The notes: generated from the sequence alone by a model not told the origin. DNA of 64,000 bases from Alloactinosynnema sp. L-07 (GCF_900070365.1 NZ_LN850107.1:4774001-4838000); one strand, 5' to 3'. Counted from the first letter of the stretch, positions 1 through 13,061 are shown. Numbers and translations are program-made.

Positions 1-28
1 CGATCGCCAGCCTGTTACAGGGCCTCCT

Positions 29-583
29 GTGGTGTCAACTACCCGGACTACGTGCGGGGGTGCGATGAGTCCCTTCGTGCGCGTGGCAGTCCTGATCGAA
101 GGGACCGAGTTCAACACGCCGCGGGCGGCGCCCTCGCCACCGCGACAATCCTGGAACGCCTCTAGTCACAGGAACTCAGCAACAACCGCGTGGACCGCAG
201 TGGGTACAGTGAGTCCCCTCGTGCGCGCGGCAAGCCTGACCGAAGCAGGTGCCAGTTCTGTGGTGCGTCTATTTGAGCAACTCCCCTCCCACCGACAGCT
301 TCCCCGGACGCTGTCGAAGGCGAGCAAAACCTGCGGGCACCGCTACCCAGGGCGATGCGTTGGCCTGTGCGAGTACAAACTCGCCATCAAGGTGGTCACC
401 TTCGGCATGGTGGCGCCGCTGGTCGCGCTCGCTGTGTTTGTCTACAACTCGGGAGCAGAGGGCAAGGCGCGGGTCCATGAAGGACTGCCGCCGACCGGGA
501 TCCTGATCGCCATCATGCTCATGTGCGTGAAGTACTGGCCGAACCCCGACGACGCCTACCATCCCGAAGCGTCGGACAGCTAG
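29..583 (+). CDS. Doubtful ORF with a membrane-like C-terminal half
   Basis: An open frame of 184 codons. The first two thirds look non-coding and contain an imperfect direct repeat (about 62-100 and 205-243). The last third has two hydrophobic stretches typical of a small membrane protein (around VAPLVALAVFVY and TGILIAIMLMCV), so a short gene beginning near position 400 is possible. I do not recognise a family and no ribosome site decides a start. Confidence 0.15.
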   Translation: MVSTTRTTCGGAMSPFVRVAVLIEGTEFNTPRAAPSPPRQSWNASSHRNSATTAWTAVGTVSPLVRAASLTEAGASSVVRLFEQLPSHRQLPRTLSKASKTCGHRYPGRCVGLCEYKLAIKVVTFGMVAPLVALAVFVYNSGAEGKARVHEGLPPTGILIAIMLMCVKYWPNPDDAYHPEASDS

Positions 584-883
584 ACCCCGGCGGCGGGGTC
601 TTGGCCAAGAGATCAGCGACCACCGGTCCCAGTTCGGCGGGCTCCCAGCGGGCGCCCCTGTCGACCGCCGGGCCGTGCCGCCAGCCGTCGGCGAGGGAGA
701 GTTTGCCGCCCTCTACCTCGAATACGGCGACATGTGGTGATGGGCGCCAACCAGATCGATGCGTTCGGCAACCAGAACATCTCGTGTATCGGCCCGCACA
801 ACCCACCCGCCAACTGCTCGGCGCGAGCTGGTCGTCGATGCCGTCGGGGAGACCCGGCAGGCCACGGACTCGCAGGACAGCGC
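584..883. other. Intergenic stretch without a convincing gene
   Basis: Short overlapping frames exist on both strands, but none shows a domain, a signal peptide or a ribosome site. It separates the doubtful ORF from the 3' end of the minus-strand lipoprotein gene. Confidence 0.4.
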
Positions 884-1507
884 CTATGCCTTCGGTAATT
901 CCGCGAGCACGTCCTTGGCGAAGGCGCCCATGGCATCGAACAGCGCGTTGATCTCGTCAGGGGTGTACTCGGTCGGCTTGTCGGTGATCAGCCTGAGCTT
1001 GAGGAAGGCGTTGCTGTCCTGGACCTGCATCTGCAGGATCGGCGATGTCGGCCCGCCCAGCTTGTGTTCCAGCGCGTACGCCTGAGTGCCGATGCCGGGC
1101 CGCTCCGTCATCTTGCCTTCCTCCTTGTCGACGTCGTCGCGGTGGTGGTCGTACTGCGAGCGGGCGGTCTCGACCTTGGTCCAGAAGCTGATGTGGGTGG
1201 AGATCAGCCCGCCGTCGAGCTGCTGGGCGCAGCGCACACCGCTGACCGTCGCCGGGTCGGAGCCGGTCTTGGTGATCTCCGGCTTGCCGTTCGGCTCGCC
1301 CTGCAAGTCCTTGAGCGCGGCGTAGCTGATGGTGTCGCACAGCATCGGGCGGTCGTCCGGGACGCGGTAGATCCCCGGGCCCGCCGTCTCCACGATCGGT
1401 GTGGAAGGAATGGGAGTCGCCGTGACGGTGGACGAGCACGACGCGACAAGGAACAGGACGGACCAAGCCCATGATCTCCACATGGAGATCATGCTAGGGC
1501 CGGGCAC
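884..1507 (-). CDS. Putative lipoprotein (DUF3558-like)
   Basis: The N-terminus carries a hydrophobic stretch ending in the lipobox LVASC followed by Ser/Thr/Pro-rich sequence, so the product should be a lipoprotein on the outer face of the membrane. The rest has two cysteines and general resemblance to the DUF3558 lipoproteins common in actinomycetes; substrate and role are unknown. A GTG start at 1507 lies 3 bp after the stop of the acyltransferase gene. ATG starts at 1492 or 1483 are also possible and lie inside a 24-bp perfect palindrome. It is the last gene of the kstR2-fadA6-acyltransferase run, which may mean an envelope task linked to lipid handling (inference). Confidence 0.65.
   Translation of the reverse strand: MPGPSMISMWRSWAWSVLFLVASCSSTVTATPIPSTPIVETAGPGIYRVPDDRPMLCDTISYAALKDLQGEPNGKPEITKTGSDPATVSGVRCAQQLDGGLISTHISFWTKVETARSQYDHHRDDVDKEEGKMTERPGIGTQAYALEHKLGGPTSPILQMQVQDSNAFLKLRLITDKPTEYTPDEINALFDAMGAFAKDVLAELPKA
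1470..1493. promoter_or_regulatory. 24-bp palindrome over the lipoprotein start
   Basis: CATGATCTCCA, two bases, then TGGAGATCATG form perfectly complementary arms that cover the candidate ATG codons at 1492 and 1483 of the minus-strand lipoprotein gene. In the mRNA this would fold into a hairpin that could hide the translation start; as DNA it could be an operator. Confidence 0.4.
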
Positions 1508-1510
1508 CGA

Positions 1511-2881
1511 CTATCCGAGCTGTTTCTCCATGGCCGCCAAGGTGGTCTCCAGGTGCGTGAGCAGGCGCTGGAGGTGCGGCACGGAGCGGCGGCAGCCGGT
1601 GAGGCCGAATTCGAGGCTGCCGTTGTAGCTGGTCACCGTGATGTTGAGCGCCTGACCCTCGTAAGGAATCGACACCGGGTACACGCCCTGCATCTTCGCG
1701 CCGTTCCAGTACAGCGCGTTCTTCGGGCCGGGGACATTGGAGATCAGCAGGTTGAAGGCGGGCGGGGTGATCTTCTGCGCGCCCGGCAGCAGGGCCACCG
1801 CGAGCGGGGCGAACGGGATGGCGCTGAGCGCGGTGATCTGCAGCTGACTCATGCCGCTGTAGAACTCCTTGCCGCGGCGCATCGACTCGGTGATCGCGGC
1901 CAGGCGGTCGACCGGGTCGTCGACGTCGGTGGCCAGCGTCGTCAGGATCAGGCCGATCGCGTTGCCGCCCGCCGAGTCGCCGTCGGCGCGCAGCGAGATC
2001 GGGACGGCGGCGACCAGCGGCTTGTCCGGCAGCTGACCCAGTTCGATCATGTACTCGCGCAGCGCGCCCGCGCACATGGCCAGCATGACGTCGTTGACGG
2101 TCGCGCCCGCGGCGACACCGACGGCGCGGACGCGCTCCATCGGCCAGCCCTGGGCGGCGAACCGGCGCGCACCGGTGATCGGCACGTTGAACATCGACTT
2201 CGGCGCCTCGAACGGCAGCGTGGCCGACTGCTCCTGGAAGACCTGGTTCACATACCGGACCACCGCGGGCGCCAGCCCGATGACGTCGCGCACCGCGTTG
2301 ACCGCGTTCGCGATCCCGGCCAGCGGCGGGCCGTCCCTGCGCGGTGCCTCGGCGGCGTCGGTGCGCATCCGCGGCGACCACGGTGGGCGCATGTCGCGCT
2401 CGGCCGGGTCCTCCGACAGCGACTTCTGCAGCAGCCGCAGCGCGGACACGCCGTCGACCAGCGCGTGGTGGACCTTGGTATAGACGGCGAACCGGTTGTC
2501 GGCGAGGCCCTCGATCAGGTGCGCCTCCCACAGCGGGCGGTGCCGGTCGAGCAGCGAGCCGTGCAGCCGGGACACCAGTTCCAGCAGCTCACGCACGCGC
2601 CCCGGGGTCGGCAGCGCGGAGAGCCGGACGTGGTATTCGAGGTCGATGTCGTCGTCGGCGGCCCAGCGCAGCGGGCCGACGCTGCCGACCGGGCCGCGCG
2701 GCCTGCGCCGGAACAGCGATCGGATGTCGACCTCTTCGAGCAGCCGCTTGTGCAGGTCGCTCACGAAGTCGGGGCCCGCGCCCTCAGGCCGCTCGAACAG
2801 CTGCAGGCCGCCGACGTGCAATGGGTGTTCGCGCGACTCGCCGAGCAGGAACATCGAGTCGGTGACGGGCATGAGCGCCAT
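1511..2881 (-). CDS. Wax ester synthase / diacylglycerol O-acyltransferase (WS/DGAT)
   Basis: The 456-residue length and the catalytic HHxxxDG motif (seen as HHALVDG about a third of the way in) identify the bifunctional WS/DGAT family. These enzymes transfer acyl groups from acyl-CoA to diacylglycerol or a long-chain alcohol, giving storage triacylglycerol or wax ester at the inner membrane face. The C-terminal half contains the family's NxxxSNVPGP-type segment (LLISNVPGPKNALYW). The ATG at 2881 is 57 bp downstream of the thiolase gene, so it probably belongs to the kstR2 transcript. That context suggests that acyl-CoA released from sterol breakdown is diverted into storage lipid, which is inference. 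Confidence 0.9.
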   Translation of the reverse strand: MALMPVTDSMFLLGESREHPLHVGGLQLFERPEGAGPDFVSDLHKRLLEEVDIRSLFRRRPRGPVGSVGPLRWAADDDIDLEYHVRLSALPTPGRVRELLELVSRLHGSLLDRHRPLWEAHLIEGLADNRFAVYTKVHHALVDGVSALRLLQKSLSEDPAERDMRPPWSPRMRTDAAEAPRRDGPPLAGIANAVNAVRDVIGLAPAVVRYVNQVFQEQSATLPFEAPKSMFNVPITGARRFAAQGWPMERVRAVGVAAGATVNDVMLAMCAGALREYMIELGQLPDKPLVAAVPISLRADGDSAGGNAIGLILTTLATDVDDPVDRLAAITESMRRGKEFYSGMSQLQITALSAIPFAPLAVALLPGAQKITPPAFNLLISNVPGPKNALYWNGAKMQGVYPVSIPYEGQALNITVTSYNGSLEFGLTGCRRSVPHLQRLLTHLETTLAAMEKQLG

Positions 2882-2938
2882 GTGCGGTCCTCCAGCTTCC
2901 GAACGTTCAACGCTGCCACTGCGCGCGGGTTACCGCAA

Positions 2939-4087
2939 TCAGCCGAGCCGTTCGACGATCGTCACGTTAGCTTGGCCACCGCCCTCGCACATGGTTTGCA
3001 GTCCGAACCGCCCGCCGGTGCGCTCCAGCTCGTGCAGCAGCGTGGTGAACAGCTTGGTCCCGGTCGCGCCGATCGGGTGGCCGAGGGCGATGCCGCCGCC
3101 GTTGACGTTGAGCTTGGCCGGGTCGGCGCCCAGGTCGCGTAGCCAGGCCAGCGGCACGCTCGCGAAGGCCTCATTGACCTCGAACAAGTCGATCTGGTCC
3201 AGCGACATCCCGGCCCGGTCCAGCGCGAATCGGGTCGCGCGGATCGGCGCGGTCAGCATGAACACGGGGTCGTCGCCGCGCGCCGAGAGATGGTGGATGC
3301 GGGCACGCGGCGTCAGGCCATGGATCTCGACGGCGCGTTCGGAGGCGATCAGCACCGCGCTCGCCGCGTCGGAGATCTGGCTGGCCATGGCGGCGGTGGT
3401 GATCCCGCCCTCGCGCAGCGGCTTGAGCCCGGCCATCTTCGCCAGGGACGTGTCGCGGCGCGGGCCCTCATCGACGCCGAACTCGCCGACCGGGACTATC
3501 TCGCGGTCGAACCGGCCCGCGTCGATGGCAGCGGCCGCGCGCTGGTGGCTGGTCAGCGCGAATTCCTCCAGGTCGTCGCGGCTGATCGCCCACTTCTCGG
3601 CGATCAGGTCGGCCGCGCGGAACTGGTCGACCTCCTCGGCGCCGTAGCGGGCGTCCCACCCGGAGGAACCGGACATGGGGGTCGGGAAGCCGAACTGCTG
3701 TCCGACGGTCATCGCCGAGCCGATGGGGATCTGGCTCATGCTCTGCACCCCGCCTGCGACCACGAGGTCGGCGGTGCCGCTGAGCACGGCCTGCGCGGCG
3801 AAGTGCAGCGCCTGCTGGCTCGACCCGCACTGCCGGTCGACGGTCACCCCCGGCACCTCGTCGGGCAGCCCGGCGGCCAGCCACGACAGCCGCGCGATGT
3901 CGCCTGCCTGCGGGCCGATCGTGTCGACACACCCGAAGATCACGTCGTCCACCGCGGCGGGGTCGACGTCGACCCGGCCGAGCAGCGCCCGCAGCACGTG
4001 CGCGCCCAGGTCCATCGGGTGCACGGTGCTGAGCGCGCCGCCGCGGCGAGCGGTCGGGGTGCGCAGGGCATCGATCACGTAGGCCAT
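2939..4087 (-). CDS. fadA6: Acetyl-CoA acyltransferase (thiolase), FadA6-like
   Basis: A 382-residue thiolase. The N-terminal nucleophile Cys lies in DRQCGSSQQA, the catalytic His in the GGGIALGHPIGATG motif, and the second Cys in MCEGGGQANV near the C-terminus, so the active site looks complete. It starts 3 bp after the stop of the kstR2-like gene, the arrangement of Rv3557c (kstR2) and Rv3556c (fadA6) in Mycobacterium tuberculosis. FadA6-type thiolases act late in breakdown of steroid rings C and D, cutting a ring-derived 3-ketoacyl-CoA with CoA. The enzyme family is certain; the exact substrate rests on synteny and remembered sequence. Confidence 0.85.
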   Translation of the reverse strand: MAYVIDALRTPTARRGGALSTVHPMDLGAHVLRALLGRVDVDPAAVDDVIFGCVDTIGPQAGDIARLSWLAAGLPDEVPGVTVDRQCGSSQQALHFAAQAVLSGTADLVVAGGVQSMSQIPIGSAMTVGQQFGFPTPMSGSSGWDARYGAEEVDQFRAADLIAEKWAISRDDLEEFALTSHQRAAAAIDAGRFDREIVPVGEFGVDEGPRRDTSLAKMAGLKPLREGGITTAAMASQISDAASAVLIASERAVEIHGLTPRARIHHLSARGDDPVFMLTAPIRATRFALDRAGMSLDQIDLFEVNEAFASVPLAWLRDLGADPAKLNVNGGGIALGHPIGATGTKLFTTLLHELERTGGRFGLQTMCEGGGQANVTIVERLG

Positions 4088-4090
4088 GGG

Positions 4091-4684
4091 CTACTCCTTA
4101 GGGCTGGTGGCGATCCCGTCGAGCAGGATGCCGAGGTACTGGCGGGCGATGTCCTGGTAGGTCAGCGCGCCGCCCGGGGTGTACCAGCGGACGGCGACCC
4201 AGACGGTGTCGCGCAGGAAGCGGTAGGCGACCTCGACGTCGAGGTCCGAGCGAAACACGCTGTTACGGACGCCGTCGCTGAGGATGGTCGACCACATCTT
4301 GTGGAACTGGACATTGCGCTCCTCGATGTAGCCGAAGCGCTCGAACTGGGCCAGATACGACGCTTCGTTCTGGTAGATCGCGACGTCGGAGTGCCTGCGG
4401 TCGATCGCATCGAAGGACGCCACGACCACGGCCTCCAGGGTCTCGCGCGGCCCGGCGCCGAGGGCCACGATCTCCTCGTAGCGACCGAAGAGCGCGTCGA
4501 GGAAGCCGGTCAGGATCTCGTCCACCATGGACTCCTTGGAGTCGAAGTGGTGGTAGAGGCTGCCGGACAGGATGCCCGCGCGGTCGGCGATGTCGCGGAC
4601 CGTGGTGGCCCGGAAGCCGCGTTCGGCGAACATCTCGGCGGCCAGGGCCAGCAGTTCCGCGCGCCTGCCGCTGGTCTCTCGCAT
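4091..4684 (-). CDS. kstR2: TetR-family repressor KstR2
   Basis: A 197-residue TetR protein with the N-terminal helix-turn-helix at about residues 10-55 (RATTVRDIADRAGILSGSLY). It matches remembered M. tuberculosis KstR2 along its whole length, including YHHF, RFLRDT and WVAVRWYxPGG near the C-terminus. KstR2 represses genes for the late steps (rings C/D, propionate side chain) and is released by a CoA thioester of the ring C/D intermediate HIP. The ATG at 4684 is preceded by GAGAGGA. A longer frame to 4825 overlaps the fadE30 remnant and lacks TetR-like sequence. It shares its transcript with fadA6, and a KstR2 consensus site lies upstream at 4891-4904. Confidence 0.9.
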   Translation of the reverse strand: MRETSGRRAELLALAAEMFAERGFRATTVRDIADRAGILSGSLYHHFDSKESMVDEILTGFLDALFGRYEEIVALGAGPRETLEAVVVASFDAIDRRHSDVAIYQNEASYLAQFERFGYIEERNVQFHKMWSTILSDGVRNSVFRSDLDVEVAYRFLRDTVWVAVRWYTPGGALTYQDIARQYLGILLDGIATSPKE

Positions 4685-4710
4685 GTCGGTCCTCTCAGGG
4701 ATGCTGGCTG

Positions 4711-4851
4711 CTAGGTGAGGTGCCGGTCCCAGGCCAGCCGTTCGTCGAACGCCTCGTGCTCGCGACCGGGGCCGCCGAGTCCGCGCAGATGCTTGAACTC
4801 GCCCGCCAGGTTGTCGGCCAACCACTGGCGGGCAGCCATTCGGAAGTCCAT
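4711..4851 (-). pseudogene. fadE30: Truncated fadE30 (acyl-CoA dehydrogenase N-terminus, 46 codons)
   Basis: An ATG at 4851, preceded by GGAGGTGCTC, opens a 46-codon frame that ends in TAG. Its sequence contains WLADNLAGEF and GLGGPGREHEAF, which closely match the start of remembered FadE30 (Rv3560c), an acyl-CoA dehydrogenase of about 385 residues. The frame stops where the first helices of the dehydrogenase end, and kstR2 starts 26 bp later. In M. tuberculosis fadE30 lies just upstream of kstR2 in the same direction. This is therefore most simply the surviving 5' end of a deleted fadE30 that still has its own start and operator. It could also now act as a leader peptide. Confidence 0.75.
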
Positions 4852-4890
4852 GAGCACCTCCACTCTTGCCTACGTCGGCCAGAGTAGCCT

Positions 4891-4904
4891 ACCAAGCACT
4901 TGCT
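4891..4904. promoter_or_regulatory. KstR2 operator (perfect consensus)
   Basis: ACCAAGCACTTGCT fits the published KstR2 motif AnCAAGnnCTTGnT at every defined position. It lies 40 bp upstream of the fadE30 remnant start and should control the minus-strand transcript through kstR2 and fadA6. From its end to about 5075 I see no gene. Confidence 0.75.
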
Positions 4905-5075
4905 TTGGAGGAGGTCGCGTGTCGGCCTCACACGCGCCGAAGCGGGCCGCGGCGCTCCGCAGGGCTGCCGGGGTGGTGGCTGGCATCACTGGGTGGTCGC
5001 CGCGCTCGGAGCGCAGTACGCGGGCGGGGCGTTGGTGCTGGTCGAGCGGATGCGGTCGGAGTGCTCAGCCCGCGA

Positions 5076-6677
<1,602 letters not shown>

Positions 6678-6701
6678 GAACCGCAGCGGTCCAGCTAGTC
6701 A

Positions 6702-6715
6702 ACCAAGCGATTGTT
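6702..6715. promoter_or_regulatory. KstR2-like operator, one mismatch
   Basis: ACCAAGCGATTGTT matches AnCAAGnnCTTGnT except for A instead of C at the ninth position. It ends 3 bp before the GTG start of the acyl-CoA dehydrogenase, a position that would block a leaderless promoter. Confidence 0.5.
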
Positions 6716-6717
6716 TG

Positions 6718-7740
6718 GTGACTAGCTGGGTGACCGATGAGCGGACCGCGCTGCGCGAAACCGTCCGACTGCTGCTGTCGCGAGTGTCCGACAGTGCCGC
6801 GGTCCGAGCCGCGATGGTCTCGGCCCGCGGGTACGACGAGAGCCTGTGGCGCAGGCTGTGCGACGAGATCGGGGTGGCCGGGCTGAGCGTGCCGGAGCGC
6901 TTCGGTGGAGTCGGCGCGAGCGTCGCGGAAACCGCCGTCGTACTGGGCGAACTCGGCCGCACGCTGACCCCGGCGCCGCTGCTGGGCTCGACCGTGGCCG
7001 CGCACGCGGTGCTGGCGACCGGGGACGAGGACGCCGCGGCCCGGCTGCTGCCCGCGATCGCCGAGTGCAGGGTCGCCGCGCTGGCGTGGACCGGGGCGGA
7101 CGGCGCGTGGGATCCGGCGCGGCCTTCGTGCGTGGCGAAACGTCACAACGTGACCGGAACGGCACATTACGTACTCGATGGTGACATCGCCGACACCGTG
7201 CTCGTCGCGGCGAGAACCGACGACGGTACCGGCCTGTTCGAGGTGACCCCGACCGCCGCAACCCCGACCCCGACCCTGGACCCGACCCGCAGGTTCGCGA
7301 CCGTCACCGTCGACGGCCCCGGCAGGCGGATCGGCGCGGACGCCACGGCGGCGCTCCAGCGGACCAAGGACGTGGCGTGCCTGCTCCTGGCCGCGGAACA
7401 GGCGGGAGCGGCGGCGCGGTGTCTGGAGCTGACCGTCGCCTACAGCATGAAGCGGGTCCAGTTCGGCAGGCCGATCGGCTCGTTCCAAGCCCTGAAACAC
7501 CGCGTGGCCGACCTGCACGTGCTCGTCGAGACCGCCGCCGCGATCGCCGAGGCGGCGGCCGAGTCGCCGGAGCTGGCGGCGGTCGCGCGGGTGCACTGCA
7601 CGGAGGCGTTCCAGGCCGCCGCGGCGGAGATGATCCAGCTGCACGGCGGGATCGCGATCACCTGGGAACACGACGCGCACCTGTTCTTCAAGCGGGCACA
7701 CGGCGGGGCGCACCTGTTCGGGTCGGTGCAGTCCCCTTTT
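6718..7740 (+). CDS. Acyl-CoA dehydrogenase that has lost its normal stop
   Basis: About 340 residues match the acyl-CoA dehydrogenase fold, including the AAARCLELTVAYSMKRVQFG helix, QLHGGIAITWEHDAH and the C-terminal HLFG. It resembles the shorter subunits of the heteromeric FadE enzymes that oxidise steroid-derived CoA esters. Translation would begin at GTG 6718 or 6730 with no clear Shine-Dalgarno site. The usual last dozen residues and stop are missing: the frame continues antisense to hsaB and hsaC as far as 8424, adding some 228 residues without family resemblance. The stop of the convergent hsaB gene lies at 7744, so the original gene end seems to have been deleted. A one-base shift near the run at about 7732-7740 would instead end it at 7775. 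Confidence 0.7.
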
Positions 7741-7743
7741 GGC

Positions 7744-11196
<3,453 letters not shown>

Positions 11197-11212
11197 CGAC
11201 CGCACCCCAAAC

Positions 11213-11226
11213 TGAAACGTGTTCCT
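11213..11226. promoter_or_regulatory. KstR box (proximal, hsaA)
   Basis: TGAAACGTGTTCCT fits TnnAACnnGTTnnA except at the last base. It lies 16 bp upstream of the hsaA start. Confidence 0.5.
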
Positions 11227-11243
11227 GATGGCCAGGGCCAGAC

Positions 11244-11257
11244 TAGAACACGTTCTC
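11244..11257. promoter_or_regulatory. KstR box (distal, hsaA)
   Basis: TAGAACACGTTCTC fits TnnAACnnGTTnnA except at the last base and keeps the favoured TAGAAC/GTTCT half sites. Paired with the box at 11213 it suggests strong KstR control of the ring-cleavage operon. Confidence 0.7.
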
Positions 11258-11292
11258 GTTTCTGTCGACGGATGCGGCCGATCAGCAGGCGA

Positions 11293-11493
11293 TCAAACCG
11301 GCGAGCCGCCACCCCGGGCACGGTCCCAGCGGCCGTCCTTCACACAGGACAGCAGCAGCGGCCAGGCGCCCGGGGCGCCGACCCGCAACAGGCGCCCGCC
11401 CCGCGATCGAATGCGCAGGGTTCGCCCGTCGGACGACACCTCCACGCATGAGCCGCTCGTGCAGAAGTTGCTCTTGCGATAGACGTCAGCCAC
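11293..11493 (-). CDS. DUF397 small protein
   Basis: A 66-residue protein with the DUF397 pattern: YRKSNFCTSGSCVEV at the start, an arginine-rich middle and a WPLLLSCVKDGRW ending. The GTG at 11493 is preceded by GGAGGCGATC. DUF397 proteins regularly accompany XRE-DUF5753 regulators such as Streptomyces WhiJ and are thought to act with them in developmental or toxin-antitoxin-like switching. Here it is downstream of a second DUF397 gene and of the regulator. The final 12 residues extend beyond the usual domain. Confidence 0.8.
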   Translation of the reverse strand: MADVYRKSNFCTSGSCVEVSSDGRTLRIRSRGGRLLRVGAPGAWPLLLSCVKDGRWDRARGGGSPV

Positions 11494-11614
11494 GATCGCC
11501 TCCTAGCCCCGACAACAGGAGAGAGCCGGGATCCAATTCGGCGCACCGATGGCGATTCGACCCTCGACACCAGGTTAGCGGTCGATAACTCGCTATGGCG
11601 ATCGTCCAACCGAG

Positions 11615-11833
11615 CTAGCGCGAAGTTTGGATACCGGTCTCCGGGTAGTCGAACTCGCCCGATTTCACACCCTGAGTGAATGCGACCCACTCATCCGGGC
11701 TGAATACGTGTGGCGGGAGCGACACATGCTTCGAGTCACGAAGGGCTACTTGCCCATCGGACAGCACCGCCACCTGGACACAGCTTCCGCTGGCGCAGTA
11801 GGAACTCTGACGGTACCCGGTATTGATCTTCAA
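11615..11833 (-). CDS. DUF397 small protein
   Basis: A 72-residue DUF397 protein with YRQSSYCASGSCVQVA, LRDSK and FSPDEWVAFTQGVKSGEFD, a better match to the family core than its neighbour at 11293. The start is TTG 11833 with GTAGGAG upstream, only 8 bp after the stop of the XRE regulator, so the two are cotranscribed. The likely role is partner of that regulator; no enzymatic motif is visible. Confidence 0.85.
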   Translation of the reverse strand: MKINTGYRQSSYCASGSCVQVAVLSDGQVALRDSKHVSLPPHVFSPDEWVAFTQGVKSGEFDYPETGIQTSR

Positions 11834-11841
11834 CGCGGCTC

Positions 11842-12708
11842 CTACTGATCCCGGTACTCACTCATAATCTTTTTGATCATGGTGACAGATTCGGACTCCG
11901 ACAGGGACTTACTTGTCAAAGTATCGAAAATCCTTGTGTATCTTGCGACGTCAGCGTCCTGTTCGAGCCACCGGTCACCACCACTGAGTTCCAGATTGAC
12001 CGCGTTGCGATCGAAATCGGATTCGAAGGTGAACACCACGAACGTACACTGAATCCCCAGGTCCGCGCCCGCCGAGAACGGATAAATCCGCAGCGATCGG
12101 TCATGCTCGGAATCAACCTCGATCAAACGTTCCAACTGGGCGGCCATCACCTTGGGTGAGCCCACAGCCCGACGCAGGACCGCCTCTTCGAGGATCACGT
12201 CGATCCGCGGCTGCTCGTCCCGGGCCGACATCTGCGCCTTGCGTTCCTCCCGCAGCCGAACACGCCCGTCGATCGAGTCGTCGTCGGCACGGGGAAAGCA
12301 GTCACGGAACATCGCTTCGGCGTACTGCGGGGTCTGGAACAGGCTGTAGACATAGGAGCCGCCGAAAACCCGCATGCGCGACGATTCGGACTCCAGCGAG
12401 ATGTAGGCGCCGAGGTTGGTCGACATGACATCGGAGAGGTCCTGCCACCACGCCTGGCGTTTGCCGTCGCCCGCCCAGCGCAGCAGCCTCTCCACCGCTC
12501 TCTGGTCATCCACGCCGTAAAGACTGAGCAGGTCGCGAACGTCGCGGCTCTTGGGAATGCCCTGCCCGGTCTCCAGCCTGCTGATCTTCGACGTACTGCA
12601 CTCCAGGCGCTCGGCGGCGTCCTCCAGGTGCAGGCCCGCGCTCTCCCGGAGTCGGCGAAGCTCCGCGCCAAGTCGTCGGCGTGGGATCAAAGGTCCCTGC
12701 GCGGGCAC
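11842..12708 (-). CDS. XRE-family regulator with DUF5753 domain
   Basis: A 288-residue protein with an N-terminal helix-turn-helix at about residues 8-65 (AELRRLRESAGLHLEDAAER, STSKISRLETG). A DUF5753 sensor domain follows, with FQTPQYAEAMF, RKAQMS and a C-terminal part containing FVVFTFE. The GTG at 12708 is preceded by GGGAGGTGAC at ideal distance; the longer frame to 12897 has no such site and non-coding-like sequence. It leads a three-gene unit with two DUF397 genes, the WhiJ-like arrangement of actinomycetes. The ligand is unknown. Confidence 0.9.
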   Translation of the reverse strand: MPAQGPLIPRRRLGAELRRLRESAGLHLEDAAERLECSTSKISRLETGQGIPKSRDVRDLLSLYGVDDQRAVERLLRWAGDGKRQAWWQDLSDVMSTNLGAYISLESESSRMRVFGGSYVYSLFQTPQYAEAMFRDCFPRADDDSIDGRVRLREERKAQMSARDEQPRIDVILEEAVLRRAVGSPKVMAAQLERLIEVDSEHDRSLRIYPFSAGADLGIQCTFVVFTFESDFDRNAVNLELSGGDRWLEQDADVARYTRIFDTLTSKSLSESESVTMIKKIMSEYRDQ

Positions 12709-12896
12709 GTCACCTCCCTGGGGGCATAGGCCGAGCTGATACCGCCGACCGGGTGGTCCGAACGCAGTCCCATCATGCACTTGCATGAAGCGCTTGCTTC
12801 CTGGGCGATCATCGCGCAATCTAGAGATTGACGTTGCGTCCGTCAAGTCCAAACGCCGGATCTCGGGGGTCCGACGACGACTGAGGGGAGGCCGCA

Positions 12897-13058
12897 ATGG
12901 TGCGACGAGCGTTGTTCAGCGCATTCTCGGTGGCGATCGCGCTGGCGACGATTCACCTGTCCGGGTGCGCCCAGTCCGAACCCGCGGAACGGTCGTTCAC
13001 CACGATCGCCAAGACGGCGACCGATTCCGAAGCCCTCCCGCGCAACCCAAGGAGCTAG
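12897..13058 (+). CDS. Tiny putative lipoprotein (53 aa)
   Basis: ATG 12897 follows GAGGGGAGGCCGCA and opens a 53-codon frame ending in TAG. It has RR at residues 3-4, a hydrophobic stretch and the lipobox LSGC at about 21-24, followed by a short polar tail rich in Glu, Thr and Ser. The exported peptide would keep only about 30 residues. The next tiny gene starts 3 bp after its stop, so the two form an operon divergent from the XRE regulator. I recognise no family. Confidence 0.55.
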   Translation: MVRRALFSAFSVAIALATIHLSGCAQSEPAERSFTTIAKTATDSEALPRNPRS

Positions 13059-13061
13059 GCC

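Noticed and set aside
1553..3142. Long plus-strand frame of 529 codons opposite the acyltransferase and thiolase
   Set aside because: It is rich in Arg, Gly, Ala and His without motifs and mirrors codon bias of the well-supported minus-strand genes. The same holds for the long frames opposite the hydratase gene, the acc genes, fadE34 and the GGDEF gene.
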